DNA of 64,000 nucleotides from Ornithinimicrobium cavernae (GTDB lineage: Bacteria; Actinomycetota; Actinomycetes; Actinomycetales; Dermatophilaceae), in the NCBI RefSeq assembly GCF_003121625.1, contig NZ_QDDJ01000007.1, positions 186,001 through 250,000 on the forward strand, read 5' to 3'. Position numbers and translations under genes: made by a program. A model generated the notes under the pieces. That model saw nothing but the letters and a program-made list of their open reading frames with translations. It searched no databases and was not told the origin of the DNA. Positions within the stretch are counted from its first letter, which is position 1. Every line of letters begins with the position of its first letter. Shown here one piece after another: positions 33,754-41,216 of this stretch.

Positions 33754-34962
33754 TCAGGCGAGGCGGCTGCGGATGACCTCGTAGGCCGCCGTGACGGCGG
33801 TCGACAGGGTCGGCTCGAGCACGGGGGCGAAGTGCGGGGAGTGGTTGGACGGTGTCGGCTCCGGGGCGTCGAGGACCTCCTGCGGCAGCCCACCGAAGAA
33901 CCAGTAGACGCCGGGGATCCCGAGCGCGTCCGGCAGCGCGCCGAAGTCCTCGCTGCCCATCTGGGCCGGCCGGGGCCCGACCCGCTCCTCGCCGAGCGCG
34001 GCCCCCAGCACCTCGGTCACCCGGGCCGTCTCGTCGGGGTCGTTGGTCAGCAACGGGAAGGTGTAGAGCTCACGCACCTCCGGCTCCGGGGCCCCGGAGG
34101 CGGCCGCCTCGGCCGAGAGGACCCTGCGGACCGCGGCCAGGACGCGCTCCCGGACGCCCTGGTCCAGCGAGCGCACATTGAGGGTGAAGACAGCCTCCGC
34201 CGGGATGATGTTCTCCTTGAGCCCGGCGTGGATGGTGGCCACCGACACGACCGCAGCCTCCTGCGCGGGGACCTCGCGGGAGACGATCCCCTGCAGCCGC
34301 ACGACCATGTGCGAGGCGAGCAGCACCGGGTCGATCGTGTCCGCGGGACGCGAGGCGTGCCCGCCGGTGCCGTGCACCGTGACCTCGAGGGCGTCGGCCA
34401 TCGCCATCGCGGGGCCGCTGGAGAGCCGGATGGTGCCGGTCAGCTCGTTGGAGAGGTGCTGGGCATACATCACCTCGGGCCGGGGAGCCCGGTCCCACAG
34501 GCCGTCCGCCAGCATCGCGCGGGCGCCGGCCGCCGTCTCCTCGCCCGGCTGGAACACCATGACCACCGTGCCGCGCCAGGCCGCCCGGCTGTCCACGAGC
34601 AGGGATGCCGCACCGATCGCGGCCGTGATGTGCGTGTCGTGACCGCAGGCGTGCATCACCGGCACCCGCGACCCGTCCGCGAGGGTGCCTGTCGCGGTGG
34701 AGGCGTAGTCCAGACCCGTCGCCTCCCGGACGGGCAGTCCGTCGGTGTCGGCACGGAACCCGACCACGGGACCGGGGCCGTTCTCCAGGACGGCCACCAC
34801 GCCGGTCCCACCGCAGCGGAACGTGGCCCAGCCGAGGGCGGACATCCGCTCCTCGATGAGCGTGGCGGTCGCCGACTCCTGCATGGACAGCTCGGGGTGG
34901 GCGTGGAGGTGGCGGTACAGGCCGTGGAGGTCCTGGGTCAGGGTCTCGGGGAGCGCGGTCAC
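33754..34962 (-). CDS. M20-family amidohydrolase (hippurate / N-acyl-amino-acid hydrolase type)
   Basis: A 402-residue metallo-amidohydrolase. Family motifs are the opening LYRHLHAHPELSMQE, FRADTDGLP, the metal-binding MHACGHDTHI, FQPGEET (catalytic Glu), and the dimerisation lid with HGTGGHASRPADTIDP. The second metal ligand region is MGSEDF near the C-terminus. The GTG at 34962 is chosen. It would remove the acyl group from an N-acyl amino acid or auxin-like conjugate; the substrate is unknown. Confidence 0.92.
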   Translation of the reverse strand: MTALPETLTQDLHGLYRHLHAHPELSMQESATATLIEERMSALGWATFRCGGTGVVAVLENGPGPVVGFRADTDGLPVREATGLDYASTATGTLADGSRVPVMHACGHDTHITAAIGAASLLVDSRAAWRGTVVMVFQPGEETAAGARAMLADGLWDRAPRPEVMYAQHLSNELTGTIRLSSGPAMAMADALEVTVHGTGGHASRPADTIDPVLLASHMVVRLQGIVSREVPAQEAAVVSVATIHAGLKENIIPAEAVFTLNVRSLDQGVRERVLAAVRRVLSAEAAASGAPEPEVRELYTFPLLTNDPDETARVTEVLGAALGEERVGPRPAQMGSEDFGALPDALGIPGVYWFFGGLPQEVLDAPEPTPSNHSPHFAPVLEPTLSTAVTAAYEVIRSRLA

Positions 34963-35050
34963 ACCGGCATCCTCGCAGAGCGTGGTCGCTGCCAGCCGCA
35001 CGGCGTAGCATGACGGTCCCGTGTCCCTACCCCCTGTCTCGGGAGGCCTC

Positions 35051-35779
35051 ATGAATCCGGTTGAGCGCGCGGCCCTGTACGCGCGGATGAGCCGGGACCT
35101 GCTCGCCCAGAAGGACGAGCCGCTGACCCTGCAGCGCATCGTGGAGCTTGCCGTCCGGGTCGTCCCCGGCTGCGACTGGGCCGGCATCTCGCTGCGCACC
35201 CAGCAGTCACCCGCCACGGCGGCAGCGTCCACCGACGACCTGGTGCACCGCGCCGACCAGCTGCAGGAGACGCTGCACGAGGGCCCGTGCTACGACACCT
35301 CGGTCGAGAACGAGACCCACATCATCCGCGACACCCGGCTGGACCGACGGTGGCCGGAGTGGTCCCCCCGCGTCGCTGACCTGGGCATCCTCTCGGTCCT
35401 CAGCGTCCAGCTGCTCGGGGCGGACGGCGACCTGCTCGGCGCGCTGAACCTCTACGCCCGTGAGGTGGACGCCTTCTCCCGCAGCGACCTCGACGAGGCG
35501 CACCTCTTCGCCGCGCACGCCGGTGGGGCGATCCAGGTGAACAGGGAGGTCACGGGCCTGCGTGAGGCGCTGCGCTCCCGGCACCTGATCGGCGTCGCGC
35601 AGGGCATGCTGATCCAGCGCTACGACCTCACGCTGGACCAGTCGTTCGCCGTCCTGTCCCGGCACTCGCAGGACAGCAACATCAAGCTGCGCGACGTCGC
35701 CGCCCAGATCGTGGAGGGCGGCCGGCTGCTGCCCCAGGAGGACCTGCTCACCGCGGGCGAGTCGGAGATGGCCAACTAG
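35051..35779 (+). CDS. GAF-ANTAR regulator (RNA-binding antiterminator type)
   Basis: A 242-residue cytoplasmic protein with an N-terminal GAF domain (roughly 10-160, including GCDWAGISL and LGALNLYA) and a C-terminal ANTAR domain (about 175-235: ALRSRHLIGVAQGMLIQRYDLTLDQSF..L...S). ANTAR domains bind paired RNA hairpins to prevent termination. GGGAGG lies a few bases before the ATG at 35051. No matching target RNA is obvious next to it. Confidence 0.9.
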   Translation: MNPVERAALYARMSRDLLAQKDEPLTLQRIVELAVRVVPGCDWAGISLRTQQSPATAAASTDDLVHRADQLQETLHEGPCYDTSVENETHIIRDTRLDRRWPEWSPRVADLGILSVLSVQLLGADGDLLGALNLYAREVDAFSRSDLDEAHLFAAHAGGAIQVNREVTGLREALRSRHLIGVAQGMLIQRYDLTLDQSFAVLSRHSQDSNIKLRDVAAQIVEGGRLLPQEDLLTAGESEMAN

Positions 35780-35809
35780 CCTCTGCCGGAGCCGGCGCCG
35801 GATGAAAAG

Positions 35810-35838
35810 TTGCCGAGCGCGCTTCTTCCCGCAATACT
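35810..35838 (+). promoter_or_regulatory. Candidate sigma-70-type promoter of the WhiB gene
   Basis: TTGCCG (35810-35815), a 17-base spacer, then AATACT (35833-35838), about 100 bases before the WhiB start. The long leader that follows shows no other frame of interest. Confidence 0.5.
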
Positions 35839-35936
35839 GAACCTGCCTCTAGAAGTGGGGTTCTCGACAGACTGCTGGTGACGCGCAGAGTTGTCTGAGC
35901 AACCACTGGCAGTGACGTCCCAAGGACAGGTTCACC

Positions 35937-36224
35937 ATGCACGAGGCTTCTCTCATCCAACCTCTGGGCGCCGAGTGGGACTGGCAGCACGAGGGCTTGT
36001 GCCGCACCCGGAGCCCGGAGCTCTTCTTCCACCCTGACGGCGAGCGGGGCTCGGTCAAGCGGGCCCGCGAGGCGCGCGCCATCGCCCTCTGTCAGGCGTG
36101 CCCGGTGATCAGCGAGTGCCGGGAGCACGCGCTCACCGTTCCCGAGCCCTACGGTGTCTGGGGCGGCCTCACCGAGGAGGAGCGCGCCGAGATCCTGGCC
36201 CTCCAGGACCGGAGGATCTCCTGA
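35937..36224 (+). CDS. WhiB-family iron-sulfur transcription factor
   Basis: A 95-residue WhiB protein. Four cysteines (22, 52, 55, 61) in the C-x29-C-x2-C-x5-C pattern bind a [4Fe-4S] cluster. GVWGGLTEEER at 73-83 is the glycine-rich turn that follows it. There is only a short C-terminal tail after the turn. WhiB proteins act with the primary sigma factor and respond to redox or nitric oxide. Which WhiB subgroup this is cannot be assigned safely. Its TGA overlaps the next gene's ATG (TGATG). Confidence 0.95.
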   Translation: MHEASLIQPLGAEWDWQHEGLCRTRSPELFFHPDGERGSVKRAREARAIALCQACPVISECREHALTVPEPYGVWGGLTEEERAEILALQDRRIS

Positions 36225-37063
36225 TGGGTCCCCGGACCGCTCTCATCACCACCGTCCGACGACAGCACGACGAGGTCATCGACCAGGTCAGCGGCTTCTC
36301 GCTGGGTGCCGTGGTGCCGGACTTCCACGTCGTGATCGCCCTGGCGGACCGGACGGTGACCCAGGGTCGGCTCCCCATCACCAGCGACCGGTGGAAGACA
36401 CTCATCGACGGCCTGCCGACGGTGAAGCAGCAGCTGCCGACCGCCCGGGCCCTGCAGCTCGGTGTCGAGACCGCGGTGGACGCGGGTGCCGAGCTGCTCG
36501 TCCTGGTCGACGTCACGTGCATCCCCGGCCCGCGCTTCCTCGAGAAGCTGGTCGAGCACATCGAGGGCACGCAGCACGCCGGGCCGACCCTGTGGGCGCC
36601 GACCGTCCAACGGCTCCGTCCGCCCCCTCCGGAGGGCTACGAGTTCACGCGGCTGGAGGAGTGGGTGCGCACGGCGCACCCGCACCCCCTGCACGTGGTC
36701 CCGCCCGAGCTGGGCGAGGTCGACCTCGACCCCGACCAGTTCAGCAGCCCGTGCCTCGCCGTGCTGGCCGACGACCTGGCCGCGGTGGGAGGTCTCTGCG
36801 CCGACTACGTCGGCGGGATGGGCCACGACACCGACCTGGCAGCCGCCGTGACAGCGGCCGGGGGCGCGGTCCGGCTGGTGCCGGGGGCGACGGTCTACCG
36901 CCAGCACCACAGCACACAGGTCCCGGACGCCCCGCACGTGGCCTCCGCCACCAGGGACGCCTATCTCTACCGTGAGCGGTGGGGGCGGTGGCCGACGGCG
37001 CCGTGGCTGACCGAGCTGGTCGAGGCCGGCCTGGTCTCCCTGGAGGAGGACCGGGCCGGCTGA
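36224..37063 (+). CDS. Glycosyltransferase family 2-like protein
   Basis: A 279-residue protein with a GT-A-like layout: a strand with ALITTVRRQHDEVIDQV, an acidic LLVLVDVTCIPGPRFLEKL motif near residues 95-113 where a DxD-type metal site would be, and a DYVGGMGHDTDLAAAVTAAGG motif near 195-215 typical of the acceptor/catalytic Asp region. No membrane helix is visible. It is coupled to whiB by TGATG, an unusual partner. Activity is inferred from fold only. Confidence 0.7.
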   Translation: MGPRTALITTVRRQHDEVIDQVSGFSLGAVVPDFHVVIALADRTVTQGRLPITSDRWKTLIDGLPTVKQQLPTARALQLGVETAVDAGAELLVLVDVTCIPGPRFLEKLVEHIEGTQHAGPTLWAPTVQRLRPPPPEGYEFTRLEEWVRTAHPHPLHVVPPELGEVDLDPDQFSSPCLAVLADDLAAVGGLCADYVGGMGHDTDLAAAVTAAGGAVRLVPGATVYRQHHSTQVPDAPHVASATRDAYLYRERWGRWPTAPWLTELVEAGLVSLEEDRAG

Positions 37064-37084
37064 GCCGCTGGTATGCCGCGGGGC

Positions 37085-38488
37085 TCAGATCCCGAAGACG
37101 TCCCGCGGCTGGTCGGTCACCAGGTAGCGCGCCGTCTCGGCCGCCTCGTCGATGCCGAGGCGGTGCTGGGCGACCAGCTCGGCCAGGTGGGCACAGTCCA
37201 GCCTGCGGGACATATCATGCCGTGCCGGGATCGACAGGAAGGCCCGGGTGTCGTCGATGAAGCCCGACGTGCGGGTGAACCCGGCGCTCTCGGTCACCGC
37301 GGCCCGGAACCGGCGGATCGCGTCCGGGGCATCGAGGAACCACCAGGGCACACCGATCCGCAGCGAGGGGTAGAACCCGGCCAGGGGCGCGAGCTCTCGG
37401 CTGTAGACGGTCTCGTCGATAGTGAACACCACCAGCGTGAGGTTGGGGTGGGTCCCGTAACGGTTCAGCAGGGGCGACAGCGCCTGTGTCACCTCCACGC
37501 CGAGGGGGATGTCCGCCCCGACGTCGGCGCCGAACCGGTCGGAGGTGGGCCCGTGGTGGTTGCGGTGCACTGCTGGGTGGAGGGTCATGGTCAACCCGTC
37601 CTCCGTGGCCATGCGGGCCATCTCGTCCACCATGTGCCGTCTCAGCCGGTCGCCGTCGGCGGCGCTGATCCGCCCGGCCCGGGCCGCGGCATACAGCTGC
37701 TCCGCCTCCCGGTCCGGGAGTCGCTCGGTGCCCAGGTCCCGGTGCGAGTGGTCGGTGGAGACCGCGCCGTGCTCCCTGAAGTAGGCGCGGCGGTCCTCCA
37801 TCGCGGTCACCCAGCCGGCGTAGTCGCCGGTGTCGGTGCCGCTGACGGCGGCCAGCCGGTCCACGGCCGCCACCCAGGTGGGACGGGCCGGCTCCAGGTA
37901 GGTGTCCGGCCGGAAGGTCGGCACGACGCGGGGGGCGAAGCCGTCGTCCCGGGCGATCGCCCGGTGGTGAGCCAGGTCTTCGCAGGGGTCGTCGGTCGTG
38001 GCCAGGAACTCGATCCCGAACTCCCGCATCAGGGCCCTCGGCCGCGACGTGGGCTGCCCGATCCAGCTGCTGATCCGGTCGTAGAGCGCGTCCGCGGACG
38101 TGGCGCTCGGCTCCAGGTAGGCACCGAACACCTCCACGAGCTGGGACTCGAACCAGTAGCGCATCGGGGTCCCGCGGAACACCCGCCAGTGCTCGCACAA
38201 CAACCGGAACGCGCGGCGGGACCCCTCGGGGGTGAGCTCGGTGCCGACGCCGAGCTCGGCCAGGTCCACGCCGCTGGCGTGCAGCAGTCGGGTGAGGTAG
38301 TGGTCCGGCGTGATCAGCAGCGACGTCGGGTCCCGGAAGGCCGTGTCCTCGGCGATCCACTGCGCCGGGACGTGCCCGTGCGGGGAGATGATCGGCAACC
38401 CGGCCACCGAGGCGTAGAGCTCGCGGGCGATGTCCCGGACGGTGGGATCCGCGGGGAGCAGACGGTCCGGGTGCAGTTCCAGGGACAC
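37085..38488 (-). CDS. uxaC: Glucuronate isomerase
   Basis: A 467-residue UxaC-family protein that interconverts glucuronate/galacturonate with the keto-uronates. Signs are LPIISPHGHV (metal His37, His39), ALMREFGIEFLATTDDP, HPAVHRNHHGP and NLTLVVFTIDETVYSRELAPLAGFYP. The length is normal. It lies downstream of a LacI gene on the same strand, and a 12-bp palindrome in the 246-bp gap may be the operator. No uxuA or uxuB is adjacent, so the rest of the hexuronate pathway lies elsewhere. Confidence 0.93.
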   Translation of the reverse strand: MSLELHPDRLLPADPTVRDIARELYASVAGLPIISPHGHVPAQWIAEDTAFRDPTSLLITPDHYLTRLLHASGVDLAELGVGTELTPEGSRRAFRLLCEHWRVFRGTPMRYWFESQLVEVFGAYLEPSATSADALYDRISSWIGQPTSRPRALMREFGIEFLATTDDPCEDLAHHRAIARDDGFAPRVVPTFRPDTYLEPARPTWVAAVDRLAAVSGTDTGDYAGWVTAMEDRRAYFREHGAVSTDHSHRDLGTERLPDREAEQLYAAARAGRISAADGDRLRRHMVDEMARMATEDGLTMTLHPAVHRNHHGPTSDRFGADVGADIPLGVEVTQALSPLLNRYGTHPNLTLVVFTIDETVYSRELAPLAGFYPSLRIGVPWWFLDAPDAIRRFRAAVTESAGFTRTSGFIDDTRAFLSIPARHDMSRRLDCAHLAELVAQHRLGIDEAAETARYLVTDQPRDVFGI

Positions 38489-38659
38489 CTCAGACCCGTC
38501 CTGGCGCGGTCGGCACCGACCAGCTCGGAGGCGGGCAGGGCAGGGTGAGGTCCGTCGCCGGCGACGCCGGGGTGTCCGGGCCGAGCTGGGTCTGCATCAT
38601 GGAGGTGCCTATCTGGTTGCCTCCCGGCCCCGTGCGGGCCTGGTCTGAGGTTGGCTACC

Positions 38660-38671
38660 TGGATTAATCCA
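38660..38671. promoter_or_regulatory. 12-bp palindrome upstream of uxaC
   Basis: TGGATTAATCCA is a perfect palindrome, strikingly A+T-rich for the region, lying about 170 bp before the uxaC start. It is a candidate site for the neighbouring LacI-type regulator, although classic LacI sites have a central CG. Confidence 0.4.
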
Positions 38672-38734
38672 CCGGCCACCGGGCGGTCGCCCGCTGTTGC
38701 CACAAGTTGCCGTTGCGTGGCCCTGACGGCGCGA

Positions 38735-39739
38735 TCAGCGGCGGGGCCCGGTGGACGTGCGGCTGACCAGGCGGACGGGGAGGACGGACAGGGCGTCCCG
38801 CGACTGGGCCGTGCCGTTGACGAGGTTGACGATGTAGAGGGCTGCCGTCTCGCCGAGCAGCACGGCGGGGGAGGCGACCGTCGTCAGCCCGACCAGCTCG
38901 GCCGAGAGCGTGTTGTCGAACCCGACGACACTCACGTCCTCGGGCACCCGGGCCCCCAGGTCCTGCAGACCCCGCAGCAGGCCCACCCCGAGCAGGTCGT
39001 TGTAGGCGATGACCGCGGTGAGCTGGTGCTCCACGACAGACCGGGCGGCGCCGCGCCCGCCGGAGACCGTGGGCCGGACCGGGCCGATGCGTAGGTCGTC
39101 CAGGCCCAGCTCCAGGGCTGCCTCACGCACCGCCCGCCAGCGCACACCATCGGCCCAGGACGCCTCCGGCCCGGCCACGTAGCCGATCCGGCGGTGGCCC
39201 AGGGTGCCCAGGTGCTCGACGGCGCGCCGGATGCCCCGGGCGTTGTCCGGCACCACGCACGGCAGGCCGGTGACCTTCCGGTTGAGCACCACGACGGGAA
39301 CCCTGCGGGCGATGCCGCGGAGGTCCTGGTCGGAGAGCCGGCTGGAGGTGATCACCATGCCGTCGACCAGGGGCAGGTGCCGCTCCAGCATCCGCCGCTC
39401 GGCGTCCGCCGACTCGTGGGCGTCGCCGACCATCAGCGTGAAGTCGGCGGTGGACGCCGCGCGCTCCGCCCCGCGGATGATCCCGAAGTAGAACGGGTTG
39501 GTGATGTCACTGACCGCCAGCCCGAGCACCCGGGTGCGGCTCGGCGCCCTCGGCCGGAAGACGGCGTCCCGGCGGTAACCCAGCTCGGCGGCGACGGCGT
39601 GGATCCGCTCCGCGGTGGCACTGCTCACCCGGCCCGGACGGGCGAACGCCCGCGACACCGTGGAGGCGCTCACTCCCGCGCGACGGGCGACGTCATAGAT
39701 CGTCGTCCGCCGCGGGACCTCGTCGTCCGGCTCCGCCAC
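38735..39739 (-). CDS. LacI-family transcriptional regulator
   Basis: A 334-residue regulator with the LacI headpiece (TIYDVARRAGVSASTVSRAF, about residues 13-32, then the hinge helix ERIHAVAAELGYRRD) and a periplasmic-binding-protein-like effector domain (LGLAVSDITNPFYFGIIRG; VVGFDNT near the C-terminus). It probably regulates uxaC downstream. The gap between them has no other gene. Confidence 0.92.
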   Translation of the reverse strand: MAEPDDEVPRRTTIYDVARRAGVSASTVSRAFARPGRVSSATAERIHAVAAELGYRRDAVFRPRAPSRTRVLGLAVSDITNPFYFGIIRGAERAASTADFTLMVGDAHESADAERRMLERHLPLVDGMVITSSRLSDQDLRGIARRVPVVVLNRKVTGLPCVVPDNARGIRRAVEHLGTLGHRRIGYVAGPEASWADGVRWRAVREAALELGLDDLRIGPVRPTVSGGRGAARSVVEHQLTAVIAYNDLLGVGLLRGLQDLGARVPEDVSVVGFDNTLSAELVGLTTVASPAVLLGETAALYIVNLVNGTAQSRDALSVLPVRLVSRTSTGPRR

Positions 39740-39798
39740 GGGCTCAATCTAGCCCGGCGGGGGGAATACGCCAGCGGCCCTCGCCCGTTGCTGCTGCT

Positions 39799-40461
39799 GT
39801 GACGACTCCCCTCAAGGTTGACATCTGGTCCGACATCGCCTGCCCGTGGTGCTACATCGGCAAGCGCAGGTTCGAGCGGGCCGTCGAGCAGTTCGCGGCC
39901 GACGGGAGGCAGGTCGAGGTCGAGTACCACTCCTTCGAGCTGAGCCCCGACACGCCGGTCGACTTCGAGGGCAGCGAGGTCGACTTCCTGGTGGCGCACA
40001 AGGGGATGCCCGCCGAGCAGGTCGAGCAGATGCTCGCGCACGTGGGCTCGATCGCCTCGTCGGTGGGCCTGGCCTACGACTTCGACGCGCTGCAGCACAC
40101 CAACACCGTCCGCGCCCACCAGGTGCTGCACCTGGCCAAGGGCAAGGGGCTGCAGGGTGAGCTCAAGGAGCGGTTGCTGAAGGCCTACTTCGAGGAGGGC
40201 CGGCACGTCGGGCGCGCCGAGGACCTCGCGGACTTGGCAGCCGAGGTCGGGCTCGACCGTGACGAGGTGCTCGCGGCCCTGGAGTCCGAGGAGTTCCTCC
40301 CGGACGTGCGCGCCGACATCCGCCAGGCCCGCGCCTACGGCATCAGCGGAGTGCCGTTCTTCGTGCTCGACCAGAAGTACGGCGTCTCCGGTGCCCAGGA
40401 GAGCGAGAGCTTCGTGCAGGCGCTGACCCAGGCGTGGGACGGGCGCGAGGCGACGGCATGA
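39799..40461 (+). CDS. DsbA/FrnE-type cytoplasmic thiol oxidoreductase
   Basis: A 220-residue DsbA-fold protein with no signal peptide. The active site Cys15-Pro-Trp-Cys18 lies in DIACPWCYIGKRRFE, and the cis-Pro loop is in GISGVPFFVLD. This fits the FrnE group of oxidoreductases. The start is GTG 39799. Its stop overlaps the ATG of a 60-residue downstream gene (ATGA). Confidence 0.92.
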   Translation: MTTPLKVDIWSDIACPWCYIGKRRFERAVEQFAADGRQVEVEYHSFELSPDTPVDFEGSEVDFLVAHKGMPAEQVEQMLAHVGSIASSVGLAYDFDALQHTNTVRAHQVLHLAKGKGLQGELKERLLKAYFEEGRHVGRAEDLADLAAEVGLDRDEVLAALESEEFLPDVRADIRQARAYGISGVPFFVLDQKYGVSGAQESESFVQALTQAWDGREATA

Positions 40462-40640
40462 CCGGGGCCCGTTCCGCCGGCACTGACGGGGACGCCACGG
40501 CGCGGGTCGCCCGCGGGCTCAAGCCCGCCCGGGAAGACGCTGACCGGACCATGCAGCCGGGGGGCCTCGTGGCGCTCGGCGCTGCCGATGCGGTCGTCTG
40601 CGAGGGCGACGTCTGCTGGGTCCCGCCGGCCGAGGGCTGA
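40458..40640 (+). CDS. Small protein translationally coupled to the DsbA-like gene
   Basis: A 60-residue protein starting at an ATGA overlap with the DsbA-like gene. The C-terminal part (GGLVALGAADAVVCEGDVCWVPPAEG) has two cysteines in CEGDVC and looks ordered; the first half is charged and low in complexity. The CxxxxC pair next to a thiol oxidoreductase invites the guess that it is a substrate or partner. I do not recognise a family. Confidence 0.65.
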   Translation: MTGARSAGTDGDATARVARGLKPAREDADRTMQPGGLVALGAADAVVCEGDVCWVPPAEG

Positions 40641-40768
40641 CACCCGCCGGACACGCTCGGCTGCCCCTGACGCCCGGTCGGTGACCCGGCGGCAGCCCCT
40701 CCTCACCCTCGCCTCCACCCGCGGGCGCTGTCTCACACCGCCGTCCCCTCTCGGCGACGGATCAGGGG

Positions 40769-40797
40769 TTGACAGATTGTACGGCCCTTTCTAGTCT
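40769..40797 (+). promoter_or_regulatory. Sigma-70-type promoter of the symporter/dehydrogenase operon
   Basis: Consensus TTGACA (40769-40774), 17-base spacer, TAGTCT (40792-40797). An inverted repeat ACGGCC-N11-GGCCGT (40781-40803) straddles the -10 region and is a likely repressor site. Confidence 0.8.
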
Positions 40798-40839
40798 GGC
40801 CGTCTAAATCGGAGCAGCGCCGGACGAGGAGGTCTGTGC

Positions 40840-40944
40840 ATGATGACGGACGGGCGTCCTCAGAGCCCCACCGGCGACTGGATCACCCCGCGCCCGCCCA
40901 TGCCCCCCAGCGCTCGGGCCGGGCGCGTGGCTGACCACTCCTGA
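40840..40944 (+). CDS. 34-codon small ORF in the operon leader
   Basis: ATG at 40840 is preceded by a strong GAGGAGG ribosome site at ideal spacing and reads 34 residues (MMTDGRPQSPTGDWITPRP and onward) to TGA at 40942. It begins about 40 bases after the promoter and ends 155 bases before the next gene. It is rich in Pro and Arg with no membrane segment. It could be a leader peptide or a small functional protein. Confidence 0.55.
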   Translation: MMTDGRPQSPTGDWITPRPPMPPSARAGRVADHS

Positions 40945-41099
40945 GACTCCCCTGAGCCCCGACCCCTGTGGAAGGAGAGTTCCACCCCGCCGGCACCGCC
41001 CCCGCCGACCCCCGCTCCGTTGATGAAAACCGTGACCATCGACGCGCCCCCGCGATCACGCACCCCCGCCGCCCCCTGCGGCGAACGAAAGGTCGAACG

Positions 41100-41216
41100 A
41101 TGAATGTCATGACTGTGGGTCTTCTGAGCATCGCCCTGTATGCGGTGTTCGTCGTCTTCTGGCTCCGCTACGACAAGAACAAGGATGACTACGCCGGCCG
41201 GGAGGAGGAGCGCTGA
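41100..41216 (+). CDS. Small membrane subunit associated with the symporter
   Basis: A 38-residue protein: one hydrophobic helix (MTVGLLSIALYAVFVVFWL) and a charged tail (RYDKNKDDYAGREEER). The stop overlaps the symporter ATG (TGATG). Tiny one-helix proteins coupled this way to SSS-family transporters are often accessory subunits. The in-frame GTG at 40968 lacks a ribosome site, so the ATG at 41100 (AAAGG upstream) is preferred. Confidence 0.8.
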   Translation: MNVMTVGLLSIALYAVFVVFWLRYDKNKDDYAGREEER

